Shown here: positions 55,099-63,977 of the stretch, one piece after another | How positions within the stretch are numbered: position 1 is the stretch's first letter | Layout of the letters: each line of letters starts with the position of its first letter | DNA from: Methanimicrococcus sp. OttesenSCG-928-J09 | GTDB taxonomy: Archaea; Halobacteriota; Methanosarcinia; Methanosarcinales; Methanosarcinaceae | DNA: 64,000 bases | NCBI GenBank assembly: GCA_030266245.1 | Contig: JAJDHP010000001.1 | Span: forward strand, 1 to 64,000 | Direction of reading: 5' to 3' | The notes under the pieces: model-generated | Databases searched by the model: none | The model's input: the letters and a program-made list of their open reading frames with translations, nothing else | What the model was told of the DNA's origin: nothing | Program-made: the position numbers and the translations under genes

Positions 55099-55638
55099 TT
55101 ATTCAACCAATTCGCTTGAACAAACCAGCGGAATCAATTCAACGCCTGCTTCTTTCAATGAATCGGCAGCACCGGATTCACGGTCAACGATCGTAATCAC
55201 CTTTTTAATATTCGCGCCGTCTTCTTTGAGAGCAAGAATTGCTTTTTTTACCGAACCGCCGCTGGTCGTTACATCTTCCATTAAAATAATTTCTTTAGCG
55301 GTATCCAAATCCCCGACATAACGGCTTTTGGTGCCGTATTCTTTTGTCGCTTTACGAATAATTAAAAGCGGTTTTTCCGTTGATAAAGAAACGGCGGTTG
55401 CAATCGGAACACCGCCAAGCTCAACACCGCCGATAATTATTTCGCTGCCGTCGGTAACGGTCGGAATTAAGCGGGCGATGTAATCCGCAATGATTTTAAG
55501 TGTTTTCGGGTCGGTACTTGCTTTTTTAATGTCAATGTAAAAATTGCTTTTCTGCCCCGATGCAAGTGTAAAATCGCCAAACTGAACCGCATTGCAGTCT
55601 TTTAAGGCTTGAATTATTTCTGTGTTGTCCATAATCAT
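55099..55638 (-). CDS. pyrE: Orotate phosphoribosyltransferase
   Basis: Transfers orotate to PRPP, giving OMP in pyrimidine synthesis. 179 residues: FTLASGQKSNFYIDIKKAS, GGVELGGVPIATAVSL and the PRPP loop ILMEDVTTSGGS are present. The start may be 55638 or the second ATG at 55632. Short type I phosphoribosyltransferase, normal for archaea. Downstream is an interspersed element, and carS lies 111 bases upstream. Confidence 0.96.
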   Translation of the reverse strand: MIMDNTEIIQALKDCNAVQFGDFTLASGQKSNFYIDIKKASTDPKTLKIIADYIARLIPTVTDGSEIIIGGVELGGVPIATAVSLSTEKPLLIIRKATKEYGTKSRYVGDLDTAKEIILMEDVTTSGGSVKKAILALKEDGANIKKVITIVDRESGAADSLKEAGVELIPLVCSSELVE

Positions 55639-55749
55639 CAGTTTTGTAAATTTTGTAAAATTATTAAAGTAAATTGTGTAAAATTAAAGAAAATGAATCA
55701 AAAATAAAAAAATAAATTGAAAATGTGTGAAAGTAAATGTGTAAAACAT

Positions 55750-56340
55750 TTACCACGGTTCATTTTTAATACCGAGCCAATAGCCGACAACATTTGTTCC
55801 GACATGCAGAACTGGTGTTATAATCAGAATTACGATGAATGTCAGCCAGTCCAAAGTACCGGTCAGCCAGCCGAAAGATGTCAAAGCGGTCAGCAGAAAC
55901 GCGCCGACTATGAAATCATACTGGTCCGCCAACGGCAATGCCTGTCCGCGCTGAAGTCCGAGACGGCGTTTTAAGAAACTGAAGAACATATCTCCCAAAA
56001 GCGCGCCAACCGCAAGCGATAAGATTGCAATGAATGCAGAAAGGTCAAATGCACCGGGAACGCCTGTTGCGCTGAATCCGGGCAGTTCGATTCCGAAAAC
56101 ATGGAAGCCTTTACTGAGAAGGAAAATTTCACAGAGACCTGTTAAAAATCCGAGGAGAACGCCTGCGAAAAATCCGCGCCATGTTTTTCCGTCGCCTAAA
56201 ATGCGGCGTCCGTCTTTCATTGTCTTTCCGCCGTCAATCGGTTTGCCACCTCCGAAAACGGCAGCAAAAGAGTTCGGCAGATAAGCCGGCAGCATCACCC
56301 ATAAACCGACAACAACGGCTGTAATTATTTCAATAAGCAT
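55750..56340 (-). CDS. carS: CDP-archaeol synthase
   Basis: Activates the unsaturated archaeol phosphate DGGGP with CTP, a step in archaeal ether-lipid synthesis. 196 residues from the ATG at 56340 (AAGGATC upstream). Five hydrophobic helices; ILGDGKTWRGFFAG, GALLGDMFFSFLKRR and PLADQYDFIVGAFLL carry the conserved Asp and basic residues. Membrane enzyme; a hallmark archaeal gene. Confidence 0.94.
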   Translation of the reverse strand: MLIEIITAVVVGLWVMLPAYLPNSFAAVFGGGKPIDGGKTMKDGRRILGDGKTWRGFFAGVLLGFLTGLCEIFLLSKGFHVFGIELPGFSATGVPGAFDLSAFIAILSLAVGALLGDMFFSFLKRRLGLQRGQALPLADQYDFIVGAFLLTALTSFGWLTGTLDWLTFIVILIITPVLHVGTNVVGYWLGIKNEPW

Positions 56341-56711
56341 ATTTCTTGATCCTTTTAATGATAAAAGCAAAATAACTATTTCTTATATTTATTTAATTGG
56401 CATTCATTTTACATAAATTATTGATTTTTTTAATTTTGATTTCTTTTAATTGCTTTCTTTTAATTTTGATTTTTAAATTTTGATTTTTAAATTTAGATCT
56501 AATTTTGAACCTTTTTTGAAAATACAATCAAAACAAATATTGGCAGTAATTCCAAAAATATTTCGATTCGTTTAAATAATTTAACAAAATTAATTTATGA
56601 AGTACGAAGCCGAAACATAAATTCAATACGAATTTCCAGTAATCGAGAAAACTTTCCGTTCCCCAAAACGAAATAGGATTTAAAATACTGAGCGGACCAA
56701 ACAATTTGGTC
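56341..56711. other. Divergent AT-rich promoter region
   Basis: No gene seen. T-rich repeats of TTTTAATTTTGATTT type lie at 56430-56500. ATTTAAAATAC at about 56677 is a TATA candidate about 30 bases before the ATG at 56712. Confidence 0.4.
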
Positions 56712-57134
56712 ATGCGGTTAGGTGATCATTTGATTGATTTTGAAGTAAAGATTTTAGACGAAGATGATTTGGTTTTTGTATCAGATTTAAGAAATCTGGG
56801 CATTCAAAGAAATGTGGCGTTAACGCTTGTTTATTTATCGCATGTTGAAGAGGCGTCCTCGCGCGAGATCGAAATTGGTACCGGTCTCCGCCAACCGGAA
56901 ATCAGCTTAGCGATATGTTTTATGAGCGACAACAACTGGATTGAAAGCCGAATGATAAAGGTCAATAAAAAAGGCCGGCCGTTAAAGGTTTATTCAATTT
57001 GCACCACAATGGACACGATTTACAGTTTTTATGAGAAAAAAGCGAATCTTGATTATGAAGAATCTGTGATTAAAATAAAGCAGCTCAAAGATCTGATTCA
57101 TAAAAGCGGTAAAAAAGAAGTAAAAAAGAAGTAA
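56712..57134 (+). CDS. HTH transcriptional regulator with repeat-built C-terminus
   Basis: 140 residues. The winged HTH occupies about residues 25-95: LGIQRNVALTLVYLSHVEEA, then SREIEIGTGLRQPEISLAI and a wing KKGRPLKVYSI. It resembles archaeal predicted regulators with an ArsR/TrmB-like fold. The last helix is charged. The C-terminal GKKEVKKK is encoded by 11-bp tandem repeats that continue past the stop, so repeat-number changes would alter the C-terminus. The start is likely leaderless. Convergent with the S4-FtsJ gene. Confidence 0.75.
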   Translation: MRLGDHLIDFEVKILDEDDLVFVSDLRNLGIQRNVALTLVYLSHVEEASSREIEIGTGLRQPEISLAICFMSDNNWIESRMIKVNKKGRPLKVYSICTTMDTIYSFYEKKANLDYEESVIKIKQLKDLIHKSGKKEVKKK

Positions 57135-57171
57135 AAAAGCAGTAAAAAAGCAGTAAAAAAGCAGTAAAAAA
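57106..57171 (+). repeat. 11-bp tandem repeat across a stop codon
   Basis: Six perfect-length units of the GCAGTAAAAAA type begin at 57106, 57117, 57128, 57139, 57150 and 57161. The HTH gene ends with the TAA at 57132-57134 inside the third unit. Confidence 0.92.
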
Positions 57172-57394
57172 TGATTTGTAAAGAACAACGATGCTGTTTA
57201 CAACTCATTTTTTCAATATTTTTTAATTCAGCTTCTTGATTGAAGATAAGTTAACATTTTTCAATCTTTACATATTTTCCAATTTCTTTGATTTTTTGAT
57301 TCATCTTTTTTTTGAATATCTTTAAATGTAAATCTTAAAATGTAAATTTTAAAAATGTAAAATGCTGAAAATTGAAGAACCGACTGATATGAGT

Positions 57395-58267
57395 TTATTC
57401 TTCATCTTCAAATTCCATATCTGTAATATCAATGCTCCCTTCACCTGTTTCTTCAGACAGATCATATTCGACTCCGTCTTCATCGACATAATTCGAAAGT
57501 TCGGAATTGTTATCATTGACGCCGCTGCTATCTCCACAGTTGCTGCTTCCGCTGCCATTTCTGCTGTCATCATTGCCGCTGCCGTCACCTTTTACGGCAA
57601 TAATATAAGTTTCCTGCCTTTCCGGTTCAATAACTTCCTCAATGACGAATCCCGCTTCTTCAATTTTTCGAAGCACTGCGGACTTTGATCTGTGTTTCGG
57701 AATCTTAATAACTTGGAGAAGACGGCCGCCGTCTCTTAAAAGCGGTGCCATTCTTGTCAGCGCGGCAACAGAATCCGCGGGCTCAAGCGTCATGTCATTT
57801 AAAAGAACGTCGAAAAGACCGGTTTTGGAAGTTTCTGCGGTCGCGACTGTTTCAAACGGAACCGTAAAAACATCCGCGAACATGATACTGATATTTTCGT
57901 TTTCAAAAGCCAGTTTCCCAAGTTCCGTTCTGAAATCTTTTGAAAATTCAATCCCGTGAACGTGACCCGAATCACCGATATTTTCGGCGGCGAACATTAA
58001 AAAACCGCCGGCGCTGGAACCCAAATCTAAAACATAATCGCCGTCTTTAAACAGCGGGATTCTTTCATGAATCGCTTTAATTTTAAAATATCCGCGCGGC
58101 ATGTCGGATCCTTCTTCAACCTCAATCGTATCCTCAACGGTAATGTTTTTAGAAGGTTTCGTGCAAACCGCTCCGTTTAATTTCACTTTTCCCTCTTCAA
58201 CCGCCCGCTTAGAACGGCCGCGCGATTTGAAAAAGCCGGTGTCTACTAAATAACTGTCAAGTCTCAT
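57395..58267 (-). CDS. S4-domain plus FtsJ/RrmJ-type methyltransferase
   Basis: 290 residues from the ATG at 58267. An S4 RNA-binding domain (RLDSYLVDTGFFKSRGRSKR, about 1-55) precedes a Rossmann methyltransferase: VLDLGSSAGGFLMFAAENI (SAM site), DVLLNDMTLEP and LQVIKIPKHR with the catalytic Lys region. The TlyA-like layout suggests 2'-O methylation of rRNA. The C-terminal 70 residues are a low-complexity Ser/Asn/Gly then Asp/Glu tail, unusual for the family. A TATA box lies 27 bases before the start, with no ribosome-binding site: probably leaderless. Confidence 0.88.
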   Translation of the reverse strand: MRLDSYLVDTGFFKSRGRSKRAVEEGKVKLNGAVCTKPSKNITVEDTIEVEEGSDMPRGYFKIKAIHERIPLFKDGDYVLDLGSSAGGFLMFAAENIGDSGHVHGIEFSKDFRTELGKLAFENENISIMFADVFTVPFETVATAETSKTGLFDVLLNDMTLEPADSVAALTRMAPLLRDGGRLLQVIKIPKHRSKSAVLRKIEEAGFVIEEVIEPERQETYIIAVKGDGSGNDDSRNGSGSSNCGDSSGVNDNNSELSNYVDEDGVEYDLSEETGEGSIDITDMEFEDEE

Positions 58268-58287
58268 GATGCACACAAATGTTCACT

Positions 58288-58300
58288 GGTATAAATAGCT
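58288..58300 (-). promoter_or_regulatory. TATA box of the S4-FtsJ gene
   Basis: Minus strand AGCTATTTATACC, centred about 27 bases upstream of the ATG at 58267. It supports the leaderless start. Confidence 0.6.
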
Positions 58301-58384
58301 TGTATCTCCTGCATTTGCATTGCTGCTGCCGCCACACCGAGCTTTCAAATAATTTTGCAAAATAAATCATCCCTTCTGATAATC

Positions 58385-58440
58385 TTAAAAGACATGCCGT
58401 TCGCGCGCGCCGCCGCATTTTCGAATCAAACCTCAAAAAT
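58385..58440 (+). repeat. Partial interspersed element
   Basis: GTTCGCGCGCGCCGCCGC followed by ATTTTCGAATCAAACC: tail module only, upstream of the FMN-binding protein gene. Confidence 0.45.
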
Positions 58441-58527
58441 GCCAAATGGCGAATTTATAAATAGGCGGCGAATCTATTTTCTTTGTTCTTTTAAAAACGG
58501 TTTTGAAATATTAAAGGAGACAAAATT

Positions 58528-58944
58528 ATGGTTAAATTAACAGCTGAAATGAAAGCAGACATCCAAAAAGTCAAAGTTTTGCCGCTTGCAACCGCGTCCA
58601 ATGACAAAACACCCAACGTCATTCCGATCGGAATCGCTGAAATCGATGACAGCGGCGAAGACGATTACATTCATATCATGAACAACTTCTTCCTCAAAAC
58701 CATCACCAATATCAAGGAAAATCCGAAAGTTGCGCTCTACATCTGGAGTCCCGAAACTTCCGGCTGTATCCAAATCAAAGGCGAAGTCGTTGAAATCACC
58801 GCCAAAGGAAATGTTTATGATGACATGACAGGCCGCGTCGCCGAAGCAAAACCCGGTCTTCCGATGAAGGAAATCATCAGAATTAAAATTACAGACATCT
58901 TTAACTGCAAATCAGGAAAAGAAGCCGGACAAAAGATTTTGTAA
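58528..58944 (+). CDS. Pyridoxamine 5'-phosphate oxidase family (FMN-binding) protein
   Basis: 138 residues. The split-barrel flavin-binding fold is visible: VLPLATASNDKTPNVIPIGI, then a strand IHIMNNFFLKTITNIKENPKVAL and GCIQIKGEV. Members include small flavin reductases and redox proteins; the substrate is unknown and it is too short for PdxH. The ribosome-binding site AAAGGAG is strong. Single gene. Confidence 0.85.
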   Translation: MVKLTAEMKADIQKVKVLPLATASNDKTPNVIPIGIAEIDDSGEDDYIHIMNNFFLKTITNIKENPKVALYIWSPETSGCIQIKGEVVEITAKGNVYDDMTGRVAEAKPGLPMKEIIRIKITDIFNCKSGKEAGQKIL

Positions 58945-58999
58945 TTTGTCGGAAAAGGTCGGAGATATTTGATGTTCTCCGATATTTTTTTTCTTTTCT

Positions 59000-59081
59000 A
59001 CTTTCTTTTTTACTTTCTCTTTTACTTTTACTTTCTCTTTTACTTTCTCTTTTACTTTGACTTTCTCTTTTACTTTGATTT
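59000..59081 (+). repeat. 12/6-bp pyrimidine tandem repeat
   Basis: ACTTTCTCTTTT units at 59012, 59030, 59042 and 59060, a variant at 59000, and 6-base half units ACTTTT or ACTTTG between them. Starts about 55 bases after the FMN-binding gene. The long reading frame through it (FLFYF repeats) is not a gene. Confidence 0.85.
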
Positions 59082-59180
59082 ACTCTTGTCCATCAAATTT
59101 ATCAAATCTTTTTTGAATATCAGCTTTTTTTTAAGAAAACTCAGTTGCATTTTTACTTATTTTTTTATTGTGAAACTAAA

Positions 59181-59291
59181 TGTTAGAGGCAATTTTTGCG
59201 GTGAATAAATATCCTATTCGCCGCAATTTTTACGGAGATTATAAATAGATTCACCGCATATTTTGCAGGGATTACAGATCTATTCACCGCA
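59181..59291 (+). promoter_or_regulatory. 33-bp iterated operator upstream of fic
   Basis: TATTCRCCGCA-like cores at 59215, 59248 and 59281 are spaced exactly 33 bases. A fourth, weaker unit starts near 59181, and TGCGGTGAATA at 59197-59207 is the core in inverted orientation. A TATA-like ATTATAAATA lies inside the first full unit at about 59238-59247. The last core ends 9 bases before the fic start. Confidence 0.65.
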
Positions 59292-59300
59292 GGACCAAAA

Positions 59301-60413
59301 ATGACTCAATATATTTATCAGGAAAAGAAATGGCCGAAATTTTCATGGGATGACCGAGAGTTGGTACCGCTTCTTGGAAATGCAAGAAACATGCAGGGCC
59401 GATTAATCGGGAAAATGGAAGCTATCGGATTTCCTTTGGGCGAAGAAGCCGTTATCGGAATAATGACAGCGGACGCGATAAAATCTTCAGAAATTGAAGG
59501 GGAAAAATTGAACAGGGAACAAGTCCGTTCTTCCGTTGCGCGGCACCTTGGAATTGAAATCCCCGATATGATTCCTTCCGACAGAAATACTGACGGCGTT
59601 GTTGAAATGCTGATTGATGCTTCTCAAAGATATGCCGAACCTTTGACAAAAGAACGCCTTTGGGATTGGCATCTCTCTTTATTCGCAGAAAAACCGAGTT
59701 GGAAAAAAATTACGGTCGGGAATTGGCGAACGGATGAAAACGGTCCGATGCAGGTTGTGTCAGGTCCGATCGGAAAAGAGACGGTTCATTATCAGGCGCC
59801 TGCTGCTTCAGAAATATCTTCAGAAATGGAAATGTTTTTGGAATGGTTGAATGAAGAGAATCAAGAAGATGAAACGGATTCTGTAATTAAAGCCGGAATT
59901 GCTCATTTGTGGTTCTTAACGATCCATCCATTTGATGACGGAAATGGTCGAATTGCGCGTGCAGTTACAGATATGATGCTTGCGCGCTCTGATAAAAGTC
60001 CCTTCCGCTATTACAGTATGTCTGTGCAGATACAAATTGATCGTAATGCATATTATGAAATATTGGAAAAAACGCAGAAGGGAACATTGGATATTACAGA
60101 ATGGCTGAAATGGTTCCTGATATGTTTGGAAAGAGCAATTGCAGCGACTGAAGATATACTCAAAAGCGTTTTTCGGAAATATGATTTTTGGAAAAAGTAT
60201 GATGGAATTGCTTTGAATGATCGGCAGAAATACATGATAACGAAACTTTTGAACGATTTTGAAGGAAAGTTGAAATCGTCCAAATGGGCAAAAATGACAA
60301 AATGTTCCCAAGATACCGCGCTTCGTGACATTACAGATCTGATGGAAAAAGGCATCTTAAAAAAAGAAGAAGGAGGCGGGCGAAGCACAAACTATGAATT
60401 GGCGGATTTCTGA
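59301..60413 (+). CDS. fic: Fic domain protein with C-terminal wHTH
   Basis: 370 residues. The catalytic motif HPFDDGNGRIAR (HxFx(D/E)GNGRxxR) transfers AMP or a similar group to a target hydroxyl. The N-terminal SSEIEG near residues 62-67 is the inhibitory (S/T)xxxE(G/N) motif of self-inhibited class II Fic proteins. The last 80 residues form a winged HTH (SKWAKMTKCSQDTALRDITD, then EEGGGRSTNYEL). This is the common standalone Fic with DUF4172-like N-terminus. Iterated 33-bp sequences sit in its promoter, so autoregulation through its HTH is plausible. Confidence 0.93.
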   Translation: MTQYIYQEKKWPKFSWDDRELVPLLGNARNMQGRLIGKMEAIGFPLGEEAVIGIMTADAIKSSEIEGEKLNREQVRSSVARHLGIEIPDMIPSDRNTDGVVEMLIDASQRYAEPLTKERLWDWHLSLFAEKPSWKKITVGNWRTDENGPMQVVSGPIGKETVHYQAPAASEISSEMEMFLEWLNEENQEDETDSVIKAGIAHLWFLTIHPFDDGNGRIARAVTDMMLARSDKSPFRYYSMSVQIQIDRNAYYEILEKTQKGTLDITEWLKWFLICLERAIAATEDILKSVFRKYDFWKKYDGIALNDRQKYMITKLLNDFEGKLKSSKWAKMTKCSQDTALRDITDLMEKGILKKEEGGGRSTNYELADF

Positions 60414-60447
60414 ATCAATCCGCAGATTCATAAGATTTTTCTATAAC

Positions 60448-62172
60448 TTATTCAAAACAAACAAATTTTGAAATCAGTCTTCCCTGTCCGAATCTTTTCA
60501 CCAAATCCTCTTCATCTGAATAAGGCCGTTTCAAAATTAATTCTTCCGCCATGGATTTATTCAAGCCGGGAAGTTCTTTTAATATCGCCAACGGCGCAGT
60601 ATTTACATTTACGGGATACGGAACGCCTGTAATCGAACGGAATCCGTGGTTTGTGACAAGAATATCGTAAAACCGATTCAATTCAATATTTCCGGGAACG
60701 GCAACTAAAAGCGGATATGTTCCGAACTGGCGCCCGAATGTTAAAGATTTTGAATTGTCGGTACCGTTTTCATGAATTTCGGCGAAAACGTCTTTTAATA
60801 CAGTTCCGACAGGAACAACGCGGCGAAGCATCGGCAGGTCAATTTCTTTTCGGATTTGCTCTTTATGAGATCGGAAGAGTCTCTCATTTTTAAAATCTGA
60901 GATTTTGTTTGCTGAAAGCGGCGTGTTTGGAAAAACCATCACTTGACGGAGATTTATTCTTCTGACCATCAAGCCTTCGTCATATATTTTTTTGAGAAAT
61001 TCGTAATTGAGCTGATATGTTTTTTTCGTTTCGCCGAGGAGACCGTAAACAAAATTGATGCCGGGCAGAATTTCAGGCATTCCGTTCGCGCCGCGTTTTG
61101 CGCCGATTTCATTGACAAGGCGGACGGCTTCTAAAACTTGCTCAGGCGTTGCTTTCAGTCCGTTTGCGGCAATGACGTCCGGGTCCGCGCTTTCAATGCC
61201 CATCGCAATCACGTCGCCGGGCGTATGATATTTGACAATTGTTTCCAGAATTTCGCGCGATTCTTCGGGATATTCAGCCAACGTAATCGGATTTCCGTTA
61301 TCCATATGAAGTGTTTTCAAATCGGGCGTGACTCGGCGGATTCCGGAATAAAGCTTTTCAATCGCTTCGGGATTTGGTTTAAGAATGACGCCGCCGTCAT
61401 CAATACCTTTGTAAGCGAAAAGATCGGGCTGTCGGCCGATTCTGAAATGACGGACACCGATGTTATAAAGCAATTCAGTTTCAACGATAATGTCTTCCTC
61501 ATCTCTAAAATCGGGACGACCGTAAAATGCTTCGGTACAGAAAGAACAATGCTTCTTTCGGCCGCAGCCGCGATAGGTTTCAAGTTCGCAGATGAGATTC
61601 GGAAAATCGGGATGTTGTTTTGTAATGAACGCGCCTTTTTTAGACCAGCCGGCAATATCAGCAGCGGTTCTGTAACGGTGAGCCGGGGGTGCAGGAATTG
61701 TATGGGCTGCATGGACTGTATTTTCAGAGTTATTTGAAAAATAGTCGTAAACAAAACTTTCAATATCTTTTTGAGCGACCATAACATCGTCGGGCAAGAA
61801 AGAAAGATTGGACGCCGCAATTCCGCCTTCATTGGAATAGCCGAGACGAATCGGACCGCCGAGGATTTTGATGCCGCAGGACAGACGGAAAAGCGCGCGG
61901 ATTTCTTCAGCCGTTATCGGTGTTCCGCGCAGATATTTTCCGGGAACGGTCATGCCTGAAATGATAATAAAAACGTCGGCGGATTTGAATTGTTCGGAAA
62001 GAGATTTGCCGGAAGCGCGGACGGTGTCAATTGTAAAATATGAAATATCCTTTTCTTCAAAACCGGCTTCGATAAGCGCGCCGGCAGTGTATCTCGGATA
62101 AGGGGAAAGATAAGGCGGAACGCCGAAGCAGGCGGGTTCGTCAACATAGCCGTCTAAAATAATCGCTTTCAT
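60448..62172 (-). CDS. Radical SAM protein with C-terminal helix-hairpin-helix
   Basis: 574 residues of the archaeal COG1031-type family. The N-terminal region (GVPPYLSPYPRYTAGALIEA) looks like a degenerate B12-binding fold. The [4Fe-4S] motif is GCGRKKHCSFC, a C-x5-C-x2-C spacing instead of C-x3-C-x2-C. The TIM-barrel part has GIESADPDV and PGINFVYGL. The C-terminal LPGLNKSMAEELI is a helix-hairpin-helix. Reaction unknown; nucleic-acid modification is a reasonable inference. Confidence 0.9.
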   Translation of the reverse strand: MKAIILDGYVDEPACFGVPPYLSPYPRYTAGALIEAGFEEKDISYFTIDTVRASGKSLSEQFKSADVFIIISGMTVPGKYLRGTPITAEEIRALFRLSCGIKILGGPIRLGYSNEGGIAASNLSFLPDDVMVAQKDIESFVYDYFSNNSENTVHAAHTIPAPPAHRYRTAADIAGWSKKGAFITKQHPDFPNLICELETYRGCGRKKHCSFCTEAFYGRPDFRDEEDIIVETELLYNIGVRHFRIGRQPDLFAYKGIDDGGVILKPNPEAIEKLYSGIRRVTPDLKTLHMDNGNPITLAEYPEESREILETIVKYHTPGDVIAMGIESADPDVIAANGLKATPEQVLEAVRLVNEIGAKRGANGMPEILPGINFVYGLLGETKKTYQLNYEFLKKIYDEGLMVRRINLRQVMVFPNTPLSANKISDFKNERLFRSHKEQIRKEIDLPMLRRVVPVGTVLKDVFAEIHENGTDNSKSLTFGRQFGTYPLLVAVPGNIELNRFYDILVTNHGFRSITGVPYPVNVNTAPLAILKELPGLNKSMAEELILKRPYSDEEDLVKRFGQGRLISKFVCFE

Positions 62173-62345
62173 ACTCGTTTCCTTATATTTTTCCTTATAG
62201 TTTTCTTATAATTTCCGTTCGATTTCTTACGACCGACATTGTTTTTCGAATATTATTTCGTTTCCTTTTGATTTCATATCGTTTTTTCATTTTTTTATTG
62301 TTTTCTTTGTCATTTTCAATTGACATTGTTTTTCTTGCCAAATGA

Positions 62346-62846
<501 letters not shown>

Positions 62847-62878
62847 ATTATGTTTTATTCATCTTTATCGGTGATTTC

Positions 62879-63451
62879 ATGATTCTCATTTTTACCGCCG
62901 TCAGTAAACAAAATATCAGAGATTTTGAAAGCGGCAGCATTGGCGAAGCGGAATTTATCAATATATTGGTTGAATCGGAACGAATCGGTCTTTCTCAAAT
63001 CGACCGCGCCGCCCATGTTTTGGCAAATGATGACGAATTTTCCGAATACTATAACATCATGGGAAGCGGTGAAATTTTAGCGGGCGGCGACGGCGAAGCG
63101 CTCATCATTGATCCGATTTCGTTTGAATATGAAGATGATGAAGACGGTGGCGGTTTTGAAGTCTGTGACCCGGCTGTTTACATGACAAATGAAGAAGTGA
63201 AAAATGCCGCCGCGATTTTGGCCGATGTCGATGAAAATGTATTTCGGGAAGCATTTGATTCAAAAATGAAAAAGCTGACCAAATGGAGTTTGCTGAATCG
63301 GAAGAAAAAAGCGCTCAAAGAAAGTGCCGACGACATTTTTGAATTGCTTTGGAAAGAATTGGATGCTTTAAAGCAATTTTATGAAAAGATGGCGGCTGAC
63401 GGAAATTTTGTTGTTGTCTTTTCGATATATGAAGATGAAGATTTTGAATGA
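62879..63451 (+). CDS. DUF1877-like protein
   Basis: 190-residue acidic protein between ribC (32 bases) and ribH (121 bases). [20 protein letters not shown] followed by F...FD and a terminal helix-strand [21 protein letters not shown] resembles the DUF1877/YfbM family of unknown function. Middle region has a DDED stretch. Probably co-transcribed with the riboflavin genes; a link to riboflavin is not shown. Confidence 0.55.
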   Translation: MILIFTAVSKQNIRDFESGSIGEAEFINILVESERIGLSQIDRAAHVLANDDEFSEYYNIMGSGEILAGGDGEALIIDPISFEYEDDEDGGGFEVCDPAVYMTNEEVKNAAAILADVDENVFREAFDSKMKKLTKWSLLNRKKKALKESADDIFELLWKELDALKQFYEKMAADGNFVVVFSIYEDEDFE

Positions 63452-63572
63452 GATTTATTCATCAATCTTTAATTCTTTTCAATTCGTTTTGAATAAATAT
63501 TTATTAAATTACTCGTTACATGCTTTACTTAAAATCAGTTTACTAAAAACTAAATTTCAGGAGAAAACAAAA

Positions 63573-63977
63573 ATGACAATTAAAATCGGATTCGTTGTTG
63601 CTGAATTCAACAGAGATATTACATACCAAATGGAAATCCTCGGCGAAGAACACGCCAAATTCCTCGGCGCCGAAGTTACTGAAAAGATCTATGTACCCGG
63701 CGCTTATGACATGCCCCTCGCAATCAAAAAGCTTCTTGAAAACAAAGACATTGACGCCGTCGTTACCGTCGGCTGTGTCATTGAAGGCGACACAAGCCAC
63801 GATGAAGTCGTTGTCGCTCAAGTCACAAGAAAGATGACAGACTTATCACTTGAATACGGAAAACCTGTTGCGCTCGGCATTTCCGGTCCGGGAATGACAC
63901 GCATGCAGGCAATGGAACGCATGGACTACGCCAAACGCGCTGTCGAAGCGGCTGTTAAATTGGTTCAGCGCGTCTGA
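63573..63977 (+). CDS. ribH: 6,7-dimethyl-8-ribityllumazine synthase
   Basis: Condenses the ribityl-diaminouracil with dihydroxybutanone phosphate. 134 residues from the ATG at 63573, where AGGAG lies 10 bases upstream. [46 protein letters not shown] and GISGPGMT are the RibH active-site segments. Icosahedral or pentameric enzyme in the family. Near the end of the window, complete. Confidence 0.96.
   Translation: MTIKIGFVVAEFNRDITYQMEILGEEHAKFLGAEVTEKIYVPGAYDMPLAIKKLLENKDIDAVVTVGCVIEGDTSHDEVVVAQVTRKMTDLSLEYGKPVALGISGPGMTRMQAMERMDYAKRAVEAAVKLVQRV

Noticed and set aside
58969..59208. Reading frame of repeated Phe/Tyr/Leu residues
   Set aside because: It is the translation of the pyrimidine tandem repeat, not a membrane protein.
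59181..59291. Short CRISPR-like array upstream of fic
   Set aside because: The 33-base units are contiguous and degenerate with no spacers between, and overlap the promoter.
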